Assembly: GCA_029706075.1 (NCBI GenBank)
Contig: JAINUG010000031.1
Span: forward strand, 186,001-250,000
Source of the DNA: Aldrovandia affinis
Taxonomy: Eukaryota; Chordata; Actinopteri; Notacanthiformes; Halosauridae
Reading direction: 5' to 3'
DNA: 64,000 bases
Positions 50,696 to 63,039 of the stretch are shown piece by piece. Numbering within the stretch: the first letter of the stretch is position 1; the number at the start of each line of letters is the position of its first letter. The translations under genes and the position numbers were made by a program. The notes below the pieces were generated by a model. That model searched no databases. It was not told the origin of the DNA and was given only the letters and a program-made list of their open reading frames with translations.

Positions 50696-52800
50696 GTGTG
50701 ATGATTCTGTGACGATTACGCTTGACCAATCAATGGTCTGCAGTATTGCTAGCTCCACCCTTAGGTCCCTGTTTGGCTTGGTAGTACCTAAATAAAGCAG
50801 TAGCTACATTCAGGCATGGGTACTTAGGTTCATTTACGGGTCGCTTGGTGGTGGAAAAAGCGACAAAACGTGGGAGCACAGATTGGTAGCCGTGCCATAC
50901 CCTACCGTCCGGTGGAAAAACGCTACTAGTTAGCATTACCTGAGTTTAGGGGGATGAGCAAGTTATCTTAACTACTGACACTGACATTCACTATGTGAAT
51001 GAAAGTGGTGCATTTAATATCACTAATACACTATCACATTTAATATCATGTAAAAAAGACCAAAGCCCTCTGGTGTCCAGGGAAGAAAAAGAAGAGATGA
51101 GGAGGAAAAAGGGGAAAAGGACAGAGGTAATGTGATGAAATGAACAGTTTATTGCATAGTAGTTACTATACTGTTGTTACTTGGACAATAGTAACATTGG
51201 CTAATTTAATAAATAGCTAGAGTTAGTTACTTCCTACTTAAATTTACGTAGGGAAAGTGGGAAAGAGTAGTCAGGTGTTTGGGGAATAACCTACAACATC
51301 ATTTTGAGAAATACGCTTTTTCTTTTAAGTGTGCTGCACAAACCATAAATATTTTCAATTTGGTTTGTATTTTGTGCAATACCCTTATTTATATTATATT
51401 TATAATTCTTGTTATGTTTAGTGCATTTACCACTGGTTTCTTTAATATTGTTATAATTATTTTGTGGCACATAGGTGTGGTATAAGCACAAAAATCCACT
51501 CTATACACACTTCTGGGGTGGGAACAACACCATCCCAGGTGTGGGCATATATCCTGAGGATGCACTGCTTCTGGTTCCTTCTTTACATATGTCAGGTTTA
51601 ATTTTAATAAGAAGGTGGTCCCAGTGTATTCGCTCATTAAGTGGGTTACGAGTTGTCTTTATTAAAAGATTATGAAAAACTTGTTTTTGGTTTAATGTGT
51701 GCTGGGCAGAAGACTTAATATATATATTGCATTTTCTGAGAATCTCTACATAATTGTGCCCCACACCAGGCTCAGATTCAAACTAACTGCAATGCTCTTT
51801 GTCTTTTAGTCTGGGTAATGAAGGGATGCAAATTTTATGCTCCAAATGTTATGAGTACTAGTATTTATTGGGTAATTTATTGGGTAATTTCACATACTAA
51901 TGTCACAGACAGCAGTGTTTAAAAATGTAAGATAAACTATACTATCAAAATTGTTACTCAATTTTTTAAGGCTACAGCACATTGAAGTCATGCTTAATTT
52001 AGATATTAGTATATTAATGAATAATAGTTAATATGTTACACTGCCTACTATTCAGACAGCATAACAAACACATGCATGCCCCACCACCCAACATATAGAA
52101 ATAATTTCATAAAGTGCTCCATAAAATGCCCACTAACTCTAGCAAGAGTTGATTAAATGTGATATTTTGTCTATTAACATCCATTATGGTAAACATGGTA
52201 TTACTCTATTTATGGTGATCCATGTCCACCTGAGAACATCATCAACCCTGCAATATGAACATTTTAAATGTCACTGTACATTATCATAACTCAAAGAAAC
52301 TGTCCAAATACAGAGACAAGTCATTTATTAGATCCACCCACTGGTTTTAATCATAATTATGTTTCTGGAGTCTAAATGGGTGGTTTGGGGAGGATTCCAC
52401 TTTATTGTCCTTTCAAGAGCAAATTACTGAAAACCACAGAAAATTTGGTGCACTAAAATAACAGAAATTTTGGCCCATCAGACTCGTTAGCTACACATGC
52501 ATAATAGAAACAATGATAAATATTAAACAACAGGAAACAGAAAGTGTAGCTTACATAAACGTCCAGTGCATTTACAATTATTGGAATCCACAACTGTTTG
52601 TTTAGGAGCTGGATATCCATTAGATTTGTTTTTACACAAGGTAGAGGTTGGATAGTTACTAATTAATATGTTAATTTTGTCTATATTATTCTCCAGTAGA
52701 CCAGAGTGAGCAGCTTTCAATTTATTGAAAAATGTAAAGAAACAGGAAAGCTTTTGAACTTAATTTGGCCTGGAGACATTCTAAAGAAGAGTGCATATCA
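50696..52800. other. No gene recognised
   Basis: A stretch at 51475-51590 (ggtataagcacaaaaatcca, then ggcatatatcctgagg) resembles the fold-back at 12801-12948 in order and wording. The remainder is AT-rich with nothing recognisable. Confidence 0.45.
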
Positions 52801-52815
52801 ATATTCAAACCTAAG

Positions 52816-53225
52816 GGGCTCCCGGATGGCGTAACTGTAAAGGCACTCACCCAGAGTGCAAGTGGCCCTCTGGCCGGGAGCCCAGTTCGGGGGCAGTGAT
52901 TGGCTGTCCGCCCCAGAGGAAGGGGTGAGGGAAGCTGGCAGGAGCCCGCTGCATGCAAAGTGGCTCTGCGTGTACCGGAGTTACGGTCGACAGCTTGGCG
53001 AGTTTCGCCTCAGAGGAGACGGTTCAGTATCTTTGTCACTGCTGGTCCCGGGGTTCCCTGGGCTGCAGTGGCGAGCTTGTAGTACGAGGGAAGTGACAGT
53101 TGAATTAGAAATACGGTACAATTAGCTACCAAATGTGGATAAAAATTGGGAAAAATCTGAAACATATTTTTTTGAATAAAAAATAAAATAAAAAAATAAT
53201 ACAAAAAATATATATGTAAATATAT
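52816..53225 (+). mobile_element. tRNA-derived SINE with 15-bp target duplication
   Basis: Flanked by exact copies of atattcaaacctaag at 52801-52815 and 53226-53240. The head ggggctcccggatggcgtaa, then ctgtaaaggcactcaccc looks like a tRNA-related pol III head (A-box-like atggcgtaactgtaaaggc). The expected B-box is weakly preserved (gcccagttcggg). A GC-rich body follows, then a tail with acaattagctaccaaatgtg and aaaattgggaaaaatctgaa and an A/T-rich end. The same tail occurs at 6577 and 58785. Short open frames at 52856-53125 are not considered coding. Confidence 0.82.
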
Positions 53226-53991
53226 ATATTCAAACCTAAGTACCTGAAAGAATGAAAGAATACACATGCTCATCTAATAATTGATTCAAAACAACCTTTG
53301 ATGGAACCCCTCGAAGACTAAAGTTGACGCTGAGACGCTGTGACGCTGAGACGCTGAGACTGCTTCCTGTTTCCTGTTTGGTTGGAGGGCTGTGTTTGCG
53401 GTGGTCTGCATATCTGGCATTTTACACTTGCTAACATTATCGTAAATATATAACGTTAAACGGTATAAACGTTATATAAATATATTCGGCGTTCATCATC
53501 AGAAAGGTAAAGGGATAAAATATTTGCTCTTAAGTTAAACGTTTGTCGCCGTTAGGGGAGAGAGGGAATTTTCCATTTTTCCCACGTCTAGCTCGGAAAG
53601 CTTGTTAAAAAGTTACCGATTTGTACTACACCTAGCAGACGCGAGGTTTTTTGTGTGGTTTTTCGCCCTCTCAGGAGCAAATCCAAGAGTAAGGTAATAT
53701 ACTATAGCTTTTGTTGGCTTAAATTTAAATTTAATTGTTGTATTTTAAGCGCATAGCGTATAACCGTTTCGGTTGGCTGCTACCAGCGCTAACTACTACA
53801 CAAACAGGACCGAAAGTTTCTTTTAAATTCGTTTTTAAATTCGTTTTAAGTGTTGTCGTCCATTTAGACATTTCTGCATCTGAGTGTTAGGAACCGAGGT
53901 GTATAAAACAATTTTGTATCGACTTGGTGTCTCTGTTTGGGCAGAAATTCGTTCAGTGTAGGGAGAGCAGTAGGTATAGTCAGGGGTGAAA

Positions 53992-54900
53992 ATGTGGCCT
54001 CCGGCAGTGCAGTGTGAGTGTTGCAGAATGATTACGTTTCTGGAAGAAGGCTTCCATGAGTGTTTCATTTGCGACAGATGCCAGCTTGTGAAGCATCTCG
54101 AGGGCAAGATTCTTGATCTCGAAGCCCAACTTGCTGGTCTCAACTGCACTGCAGAATCTGTAGAGTTCCAGGAACTAATTAGCACGCCCATTAGAGAGTT
54201 AGCCTGCACGCCAAAGCGGGGTAGGGGGGAGACTCTAGAGCAGGTAGGGAGAGAGAGTTGGGTGAAGGTAGGGCGCCAGCGTAGAAAAGGGCGCGCACAT
54301 GCAGGGGCGGCATCTCCAGAGATTGTGGTGTCCAACCGATTCCAGCCCTTGCAGGAAGAGGATCTGGCCCAGCTCTCTGTGAGCGGGAGGACTGTTGAGC
54401 CCCAGGGCACCCTGGCGGCCATGCCACCCAGGAAAAGGGAGTTAATTGTAGTGGGGGATTCAATTATTAGAGGTGTAGACAGTATAGTCTGTTCGCGGGA
54501 AAAGGAGTCTCGCATGGCATGTTGCCTGCCTGGTGCTCAGGTTGGAGATCTCCTGGAACACGCGGACAAGCTCATGGCCAGAGCAGGGGTGGATCCAGTG
54601 GTCATGGTCCATGTTGGAACCAATGACATAGGTAAGGGTAGGTTTGAGGTTCTGCAGGACAAATTCATAGAACTAGGAGCAAAGTTAAGGGGCAGAACCT
54701 CCACGGTGGTCTTCTCTGAAATTCTGCCAGTACCACGTGCTAGCAAAGGCAAGCAGAATTTTATATGGAGGTTTAACACGTGGCTACAAACCTGGTGCAG
54801 GAAAGAGGGGTATAGGTTTATGGGGCACTGGGACTCCTTTTGGAACAGGGGTGACCTGTACAAGCGGGACGGGTTACACTTGAAACCGGAGGGGTACTGA
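53992..54900 (+). CDS. LINE ORF1 with zinc-like motif and SGNH esterase domain
   Basis: The ATG at 53992 opens MWPPAVQCECCRMITFLEEG; the frame also continues upstream through a GTG at 53986. The first 50 residues hold closely spaced Cys/His (CECC, HECFICDRC) and then a short helical, probably coiled-coil stretch (LVKHLEGKILDLEAQLAGL). After a basic linker (KVGRQRRKGRAHAG), an SGNH-hydrolase (esterase) domain follows: VVGDSIIRG with the nucleophile Ser, VHVGTNDIG with the Asn, and DGLHLKPEGY with the Asp-His pair, all conserved. Esterase-bearing ORF1 proteins belong to CR1/L2-clade LINEs and bind RNA in the retrotransposition particle. The 303-codon frame is open to its TGA at 54898-54900. It may still be expressible, although its partner ORF2 is broken. 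Confidence 0.88.
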   Translation: MWPPAVQCECCRMITFLEEGFHECFICDRCQLVKHLEGKILDLEAQLAGLNCTAESVEFQELISTPIRELACTPKRGRGETLEQVGRESWVKVGRQRRKGRAHAGAASPEIVVSNRFQPLQEEDLAQLSVSGRTVEPQGTLAAMPPRKRELIVVGDSIIRGVDSIVCSREKESRMACCLPGAQVGDLLEHADKLMARAGVDPVVMVHVGTNDIGKGRFEVLQDKFIELGAKLRGRTSTVVFSEILPVPRASKGKQNFIWRFNTWLQTWCRKEGYRFMGHWDSFWNRGDLYKRDGLHLKPEGY

Positions 54901-54987
54901 TGCATTGGGCCAGCGTATGCTTAGGGTAGCGGAGGAATATTTAAACTAGGGACTGGGGGGGCAGGGAGGGAAATTAGTACTAGTATT

Positions 54988-57900
54988 ATGGATAGGGAGG
55001 TACAGACTGCCCAGATTGAAGATACCAGGGCGGAGTATACACAAAAAATTTCGGACTCCAGCTCCCCTGACCTGATTAGTGTGAGAATTAGTGCTAGACT
55101 GCCACTTACTGTCCGAAGAGAAAAATCTGCTCCAGGTCGCAGACCTACTGGGGTTTGTCTAAGCAATTTAGTAGATGTGCCTTTAGTTATCAATGTCCAG
55201 CCAAAACAAATCTCCTCCCCTGACGTACATGTCCAACAGATAAAATTAGCCCTCCTAAATGTCAGATCACTGAATAATAAAACTTTTTTAGTTAATGATC
55301 TGATCATAGAAAATAACTTAGATTGCATCTGTTTAGTTGAAACTTGGCTGAATAGTGATACAGCCACAGCAATAATGATTGAGACCTGCCCACCAAATTA
55401 TAGCTTTCATCAATTGCCCAGAAAAAACAGAAGAGGAGGAGGAGTTGCAGCTATTTTCTCTTCAAAACTTATGTTTAGAATCACTGAACTAGGTGAATTC
55501 ATGTCAATGGAATACCTTGCCATTGAGCTCAAAACCGAATCAACAATATTAGTTACAATATACCGCCCACCTAAATACTCACCAATATTCATACAGGAGT
55601 TCTCTGAGCTGATCTCTCTATGTGTGACCAGATACGATAAAGTAATCCTAAATGGAGATCTGAATATACACTTCAATAAAAATCAGACTCCAAAACTATA
55701 GAACTTATAAATACACTGGAGAGCTTTGATCTAACGCAACATATAACTGAACCAACTCACCGGCACGGTAACACATTAGACTTAGTAATAACTACTGGGC
55801 TAAACATCAATAATGTCTCAATAACAGAATTACCTCTCTCAGACCATCACTGTATATTCTTTGACACTGAGATAACCTTAACCAGAACAAAAAAAGAAGT
55901 TATAGTCCAAAAGAGGCTCCTAGATGACAAAGCTGAATCAAAGTACTCTGATCTCATTAGACTATATGAGCCACACAGTCATGACAGCTCTCTAAATGAA
56001 ATGGTAGAAAATCTCAACGATGCACTGTCATCTGTGTTAAACTATGTTGCCCGCTGAAAACCAAAAAGAAGTCGATAGCCAGAGCCTCCCCTGGCTAAAT
56101 CATAATGTTGTCAGCGAGGCAAAAGGAAATGTCGTGCAACTGAGAGAAAATGGAGGAAAACAAAAACAGTAATCCATTGTAATATCTACAAAGATGCGTT
56201 AACTGCCTATAACAAAACCATCCGCCTAGCAAGGAAGGATTACTTCTCTAAAATTATCACAGATAACGCTGGAAATTCCAGAGTTCTGTTCTCCACTATT
56301 GATCAACTTCTCAACACTGCCCCCACCCTCCACAGTCCTCAACAGTTAAGTGTGAAGAACTTGCACTGTTTTTCAACAACAAAATAACTTCAATCAGAGC
56401 CAGTATTACCCCTGATAGAAATAAAGCTGATTCCAGCAAAGTGTGCAATGCAACCATGGGAAGTTTCACATGTATCACATTAAGTGAACTTTGTAAAACT
56501 GTCTTCGATTGTAACTCCTCCACTTCAGACATTGATCCTGTACCTACAGCATTTTTTAAACGGGTGTTTAATAGTGTCTCAAGCCCTGTCCTGGACATCA
56601 TAAATACATCCCTTAGAACTGGTATCTTCCTGATACCTTTAAAACAGCAGTTGTGAAACCCTTATTAAAGAAATCCAACTTAGATAGTAATGTTCTGGCA
56701 AACTATAGACCGATATCCAACCTTCCATTCATTAGTAAAGTACTTGAAAAGATAGTTTCAGTTCAAATAAATTCCTTTCTCAAAGAAAACAACATACTAG
56801 AAGAATATCAGTCAGGCTTCAGAAAATTTCACAGCACTGAAACTGCTCTTACCAAAATAATTAGCGACCTCAGACTAAACTCTGATGAGAACAAGGTGTC
56901 TATCCTCGTTCTGTTAGATCTCAGTGCAGCATTCGACACTATTGATCATGATATTCTAATAAATCGTCTCGAAAAGTATGTTGGTTTCTCTGACTGTGTT
57001 TTGAACTGGCTCAAAACATACATCAGAGGAAGGAAATTCTATATTAGCTTGGGAGGCTATATGTCTGAGAAATACGACAACTGCTATGGGGTTGCACAAG
57101 GGAGCTGCCTAGGTCCATTGCTTTTCTCCCTTTACATGCTACCACTGGGTGACATCATCAGGGAACATAATGTAGGTTTCCACAGCTATGCGGATGATAC
57201 ACAATTGTATATATCCGCAGAACCAAATGATACGGCAGCTATAAACTCCATTACCAACGGCCTATTGGCAATAAATAAATGGATGAGCAATAACTTCCTG
57301 AGATTAAATGAGGATAAAACTGAAATTCTACTTATCGGCCCCAAAACAAAAAGAGAAATGCTCATTAAAAACTTGGGAGGGTTAACCCCCTGGATCAAAT
57401 CTGAGGTCACAAGCCTTGGTGTCATCCTAGACTCAGAACTGAATTTCAACTCCCATATAAATAAAGTGACTAAAACATCATTCTTTCACCTCAGAAATAT
57501 AGCAAAGGTACGACCATTTATAAATCAAAACGATGCTGAGAAGCTAATTCATGCTTTCATATCTAGCCGGTTAGACTACTGTAACTCACTCTTCACTGGT
57601 CTTCCCAAGAAAACCATTGAAAGACTCCAGCTCATTCAAAACTCTGCAGCTAGATTATTAACCAAAACTAAAAGGAGAGAACACATTAGTCCTGTCCTAG
57701 CTGCTCTACACTGGCTTCCTGTAACCTTTAGAATAGACTTTAAGGTCCTCCTTCTCACTTACAAAGCTCTAAATGGACAAGGACCTAACTACATAGCTAA
57801 ATCTCTTACAAATTACACACCAGCTAGAACACTGAGATCATCAGATGCAGGTCTATTAGAGATCACCAGAAACTGTCATAAGAAGGTTGGTGATGCGGCC

Positions 57901-58020
57901 TTTGTCAACTACGCCCCAAAATTATGGAACACATTACCCATAAATATCAGGGAAGCCAACACACTAGACATTTTCAAAAGACAACTTAAAACCTATCTTT
58001 TTACCAAAGCTTTTGATTAA
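54988..58020 (+). pseudogene. LINE ORF2: endonuclease and reverse transcriptase, frameshifted
   Basis: The frame from 54988 carries the AP-endonuclease: LALLNVRSLNNKTFLVNDLI, CLVETWLNSDT (catalytic Glu), IYRPPKY and GDLNIHF. A one-base change near 55680, in an A-run, moves the frame; it continues IELINTLESFDLTQHITEPT and SITELPLSDHHCIFFDTEIT, where SDH closes the endonuclease. A TGA near 56058 and further indels to about 56640 damage the linker. The last frame, 56653-58020, is fully open. It has [19 protein letters not shown], the [18 protein letters not shown] block (first catalytic Asp), [20 protein letters not shown] at 57187-57198, and a C-terminal [14 protein letters not shown] tail. The reverse transcriptase core is thus undamaged, and the breaks are few, suggesting a fairly recent copy. 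Confidence 0.9.
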
Positions 58021-58170
58021 CTCTGACTTGCACTACTAAATTGATCTTGCACTATATATATTTTAATCTTCTCTGATTATGCATTCTGTGTAAAGCACTT
58101 TGAACTGCAATTCTTGTATGAAAGGTGCTATATAAATAAAGTCTTACTTACTTACTTACTTACTTACTAA

Positions 58171-58767
58171 AGCACCACTCAACAAATTAAGTGATGGGAT
58201 TAAAATAATAAATAACCATTAGCAGTAGCCCACTATTTAGAGGGCTACAGTACTCTGTTCCTTTTATAATTAATTCATTTGGGTTTCTGATTTGTTATAT
58301 CTTATAACAATGGCTTTTCATAATCATCACTTATTTCACTGTAAGTAAATAAACTAAAATGCTTAAATAATGTATTTGATAAGATGATTACAACATGGTG
58401 TTACCATGGCTATGGTTCTTATAATTATGAATGTTGCTGAGTTATGTCTATTTTAGCTTAGTTGAGAGGTAAGTGTGAGCGCATTCTTGAATTTCACCTG
58501 TATCACGCAGCTCTGTGTGCAGAGATTGAATTAACAGTTTTTGGACTGTCAGCCCTTGGTCTGTTTAAAAAAACAGGATTTCCACTTTCTTTTGTTCCAT
58601 TTTGCTGCACTCTGAAATTGATTACTGCAGATGGAAGGTTTCAGAAGCTTTGAACTTAATTTGAAAACTTAAACTGTACTTAAGACAATTTTTTTACATA
58701 TTATCTCCAGTTCTACCTGCATGCTAAAGCTGGGCATTTACCAACATTGTGCAATGCAATACTTCAT
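58171..58767. other. No gene recognised
   Basis: AT-rich sequence between the LINE and the next SINE. Confidence 0.5.
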
Positions 58768-58784
58768 AGAATCTATGCTTAAAA

Positions 58785-59039
58785 AAATATATATATATTT
58801 TTTTTTTCTTTCAGATTTTTTCCCTGTTTTTCTCCCAATTTGGTGGCCAATTGTACCCTGTATTTCTTTCGATTCGCCCTCCCCCCGGCTCGTGCCGCCT
58901 CTACCTCCCCCCTCCTGTCTGGGGGCGGACAGATCGGGGCTCCCAGCCAGAGCCAGGCTGACGTAGCCAGGTTTCGAACCGCAGCTGCAGTGGGCAACTT
59001 GGGCGAATGCTTTGACAGTTATGCCACCCGAGGCCCTGC
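58785..59039 (-). mobile_element. tRNA-derived SINE (same tail family), inverted
   Basis: On minus it begins cagggcctcgggtggcataa, then ctgtcaaagcattcgccca (A-box-like) and gcggttcgaaacctgg (clear B-box), and ends caattggccaccaaattggg, agaaaaacagggaaaaaatc. Flanking copies agaatctatgcttaaaa (58768-58784) and agaatcgatgttttaaa (59040-59056) agree at 14 of 17 positions, so they are an aged target duplication. The GC-rich middle gives chance frames. Confidence 0.82.
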
Positions 59040-59056
59040 AGAATCGATGTTTTAAA

Positions 59057-61489
59057 GGAGGCATTAACAGTCTATTTCCTGGCACATCATCATTCTACCC
59101 TGGTGTTTGTTTATCCACCACATGAATGGGTATTACCATGCCCTGTTATCAATACCCCTTCCATCACACCACTCTAGGAATTGAGTACTGTGGTAAAACC
59201 TTGGGACAAACAATGAAATCATAAATTAAGAGTACTCCATAGCAAACATTCAGACTAATATAAAAATGTTTTTCTTTTTTCAACTCAACTCAGTGGAATA
59301 AAGCTCTGCTGGTCGAGTCATTAAAAGAGAAGATGTAATGTAATGTAATATAGGAACCCTTAAATACCCTTATCAAAAAACAAGCCCAGATTGAATGGGA
59401 TGGATGGAAAATCAATCACATAAGAATAACTATTCTTCTAAATGAAATATGCTTCAACAAATGTAGCTATCAGTTATTTGCACTTCATTAGCCATGGGTG
59501 CAAAGTATACACTTGTGAATTTGCAGAGAGCTACACAACAGCTGGGGAATTATGTTGCTGTTTTATTTGCACTGCAATGTGGGACTCCTCTCTCCTTGAA
59601 GCTTAAAAATCCCACAAGTTAAAAAGGTTTCCACCTTGCTAAGGAAACTGCAACAGCAGCAATTCTTTCAAAGAACAGAAAGAATTTCAAAGAACAGAAA
59701 GCATTAACTAAACTTCACTACCTCTAACACCCCTAGGTGGAGCAGTGGATTTGTGTGTGTGTGTGTGTGTGTAGGTGTGTTTGTGCATGCATATGCTTGT
59801 GTGTGTGTTTGTGGTTCTCTGACTTTGAACAGGATAACTAAAGCAGATGTGGATTAATTTGTATGAAAATAATTATAAAGCATAATTATGTCTTCAGAGA
59901 CACAACAATTTTAAATTAATTATCAGTGGGGAACAGACATGAATGAGTTGAATAACTATTGAATGGCTCAGTCCAAACTTGGACACGTCCTTAACGCATC
60001 AGTATAGAAAGGAAAGACCATGTGGAATTATATGAATGCATGTAAAAACAAAAAACATACAGCGTAACCCCAAATGGGATACAGCATTAGCCAAAATAAA
60101 TAGTTAAACGTCATTTATAGGATGTCTGAAGGTCTGAATAATTGAACTGGTGCATACGTGAAATAATATACTGCATTAATATTGTACATGTACAATCTAG
60201 ATGATTATTTTTAAGTTTCAAGGTACATCTCATTTTAAATCTTGTTGCTAGGTTACATCATGATCATGAAGATAAAATGTGCATAAAAAATGTAATATGA
60301 ATATATATCAGAGATATGAAGTCATATTTTGGAAACATGAACAGGTAATACAATAACAAAATAATAATTTCATTGGAATTGTCCTTCAAGCCCCCTTGCT
60401 GCAAGTGTGCTTAATATGTCGATTCCATGAGATTACGCTGTTCAGGCATGTGTCAATATTACCTTCTCTTCAAGGCACCAAACCTTACTTTAATATCAAT
60501 TTAAGAGATGTTCAGGTTTACAGTTGATCATATAAGATAAGGAGTTTGCATTTATTTGGTTGTCTAAGTGATGGGTGTCGTCTCTGATCTCTACACACTA
60601 GCTGGCTTGGTCTGGAATGTCTGGTACATAACTAGTTTGCTGAGACTCATTCTTGCTTTTAGCCACGCGTGAGCCAAAGTCGAATGGAATGTTGAATTAA
60701 TCCAGGCCCCAGAGTGCATACGTGGCATGCACACATGCAACTCATGCTCCCTAATACAGCAAAACAAGTTGCTTCACTTGTAGGCTATATGAGTTTTTAA
60801 TAACTTTGATACGCAACAGCCCGTCACGGGAACATCTCGGCTCATCAGTGTTTGCAATAGCACAGACAGTGCTCATGTTGAGCCAACAATAAAGTGTGCA
60901 AACCCCTATCCATCAGCTGCAGCTCATGCCTCAGACAGCAGACAGACACAAGCTCTCGTTCACATCATTCATGGCCAGCATTAAATTCACAGTAAGAGCA
61001 CAGCGTTATGAGATAACCTGGAGATCAGCCATCATCGAGAATATAGGCTAACCCTGAGGGTCCCGCCATCCCATTTAGACTCTTCTAATGCTTATCACAG
61101 ATGCATTTTCCTCACACACCCACACATACAAAACAAACAACTGTAGCAGTTCTCAACCTCTAACAGCATTAGTCTGGAAGCCGTTTGGAAGATGTGGCGC
61201 TTTGTGATTATAATTTGTTTGACTCAGCAGGTGGTTACTCGCAACAGAAAGTGACTGGAACAGGTTGGCTACTACATAACGTTTGAAAAAAGACAATATT
61301 ATAAGAGGTGACGAGGAGCTAATTATAAGCTCAATTGTATCTAATTAGCAAGAGAATCAGATATCCAATGAAGGATTAGCAAGTTACTACTCACTAGGTA
61401 ATTACATTTTCTAAAACATGCCATATTGACAGATTATTGGGAATATTAATAATGCTAATAATTAATACCCAATTTAATAGTTACTAGAA
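59057..61489. other. No gene recognised; GT microsatellite
   Basis: A (GT)n run lies at about 59752-59772, and a short (TGTAA)n patch at 59334-59350 may be a decayed LINE/SINE tail. The 60400-61250 part is rather non-repetitive. No contactin Ig1 exon was found. Confidence 0.5.
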
Positions 61490-61501
61490 ACAAGTAAACA
61501 T

Positions 61502-61865
61502 CCATCCATCCATCCATTATCTAAGCCGCTTATTCCTGGTCAGGGTCGCGGGGGGGGGCTGGAGCCTATCCCAGCATGCGTTCCGGGCGAGAGGCAGGAA
61601 TACACCCTGGACAGGTCGCCAATCCATCACAGGGCACACACACCATTCACTCACACACTCATACCTACGGGCAATTTAGACTCTCCAATTAGCCTAACGT
61701 GCATGTCTTTGGACTGTGGGAAGAAACCGGAGTACCCGGAGGAAACCCACGCGGACACGGGGAGAACATGCAAACTCCACACAGAAAGGCCCCCGGCCTG
61801 GATTCGAACCCGAGACCTTCTTGCTGTGAGGCGACAGCGCTATCCACTGCACCACCGTGCCGCCC
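61502..61865 (-). mobile_element. tRNA-derived SINE, full length with 12-bp target duplication
   Basis: On minus it starts gggcggcacggtggtgcagt, then ggatagcgctgtcgcctcac (A-box) and tcgggttcgaatcc (B-box), passes through the well-known body (tttgcatgttctccccgtgt, cctccgggtactccggtttc) and ends in an (ATGG)n tail. It is flanked by exact acaagtaaacat at 61490-61501 and 61866-61877. This body is a common teleost SINE that I recognise but will not name. Confidence 0.9.
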
Positions 61866-62301
61866 ACAAGTAAACATTATAAGGAAATATTATGCAAGTA
61901 GCCCTATTGTCAGTAGTAATTTATTTGTTTTCAGATGGTTTCTTTCATTTTAAGTTTGTTTAAACACTAAAATAGTGTTTCACCAAGAGAATCAACTGTA
62001 TTTTATTGTATAATACAATACCATTTATAATTGTATTTTCAATTTCATCTTTTCTTCTATTTAATTTTTCATATTAAATATATGAAAGGCATATACTTGA
62101 AACAGATAGCCAGGTTCAGACAGATATGATTTTCACAGCCACTGCCACTGTTATTTATAATCAGGGCCGGATCTAGGCATAGGCAAACTAGGCACGTGCC
62201 TAGTGTCTAATTGCTACAGGGGGGCCCAGACAGAGGGATTTAAAAAAACATATATAATAATTGTGTATATATATATATACGTATATATATATATATATAC
62301 A

Positions 62302-62908
62302 CACTATATGGCCAAAAGTAAGTGGACACCTGACCATCACACCTATATGAGCTTGTTGGACATCCCATTGTAAAACCATGGGCATTAATATGGAGTTGGA
62401 CCCCCCTTTGCGGCTATGACAGCTGCCATTCTTCTGGGAAGGCTTTCCACAAGATTTTGGAGTGTGTCTGTGGGAATTTGTGCACATTCAGCCAAAAGCG
62501 CATCTGTGAGGTCAGGCACTGATGTTGGATGAGAAGGCCTGGCTCGCAATCTGCGTTCTAATTCCTCCCAAAGGTGTTCAATGGGGTTGAGGTCAGGGCT
62601 CTGTGCAGGCCAATCAAGTTCCTCCACACCAAACTCGTCTAACCATGTCTTTATTGACCTCGCTTTGTGCACAGGGGCACAGTCATGCTGGAACAGCAAA
62701 GGGCCTTCCCCAAACTGTTGCCACAAAGTTGGAAGCTTCCAATTGGCTAAGATCCTGTAGCATTAAGAATACCCTTCACTGGAACTAAGGGGCCTATCCC
62801 AAACCCTGAGAAACCAAACTTTACATTAGGCACTATGCATTCCGGAAGGTAGCGTTCTCCTGGCATCCGCCAAACCCAGATTGTCCACTGACTTTTGGCC
62901 ATATAGTG
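62302..62908 (-). mobile_element. Tc1 element, internally deleted (family A copy 3)
   Basis: Terminal repeats cactatatggccaaaagtaa (62302 on) and, inverted, cactatatggccaaaagtca (from 62908). At 607 bp it has lost the 5' half of the transposase: the text jumps from the right terminal repeat directly to [16 protein letters not shown] sequence. Confidence 0.88.
62385..62890 (-). pseudogene. Tc1 transposase C-terminal half (family A copy 3)
   Basis: It enters at [19 protein letters not shown] (about 62886-62830), loses about 55 bp of the [11 protein letters not shown] region and continues [16 protein letters not shown]. After a frame change, [40 protein letters not shown] and SLPRRMAAVIAAKGGPTPY run to the stop at 62385. 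The second Asp and final Glu are 34 residues apart. The first catalytic Asp and the DNA-binding domains are deleted. Confidence 0.88.
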
Positions 62909-63039
62909 TATATACATATATACACTACCGGTCAAAAGTTTTAGAACACCTCCATTTTCCAACAAAAAAAAAAAAAAAATATATATAATTTAGGTTACAA
63001 AAAATGGGTTAACGTGGGTTAACAGTCACTCTGTGCAAG

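Larger units (their letters stand above)
53300..58170 (+). mobile_element. L2-clade LINE, near full length
   Basis: The left border is approximate. A 5' region with tandem gacgctgagacgctg units (about 53327-53361) precedes ORF1. ORF1 and ORF2 are followed by an L2-type 3' tail (gtaaagcactttgaactgca, then gaaaggtgctatataaataa) ending in a (TTAC)n repeat at about 58142-58168. At 4.9 kb it has every part of a complete element, but ORF2 is frameshifted. No convincing target duplication was found. Confidence 0.88.
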
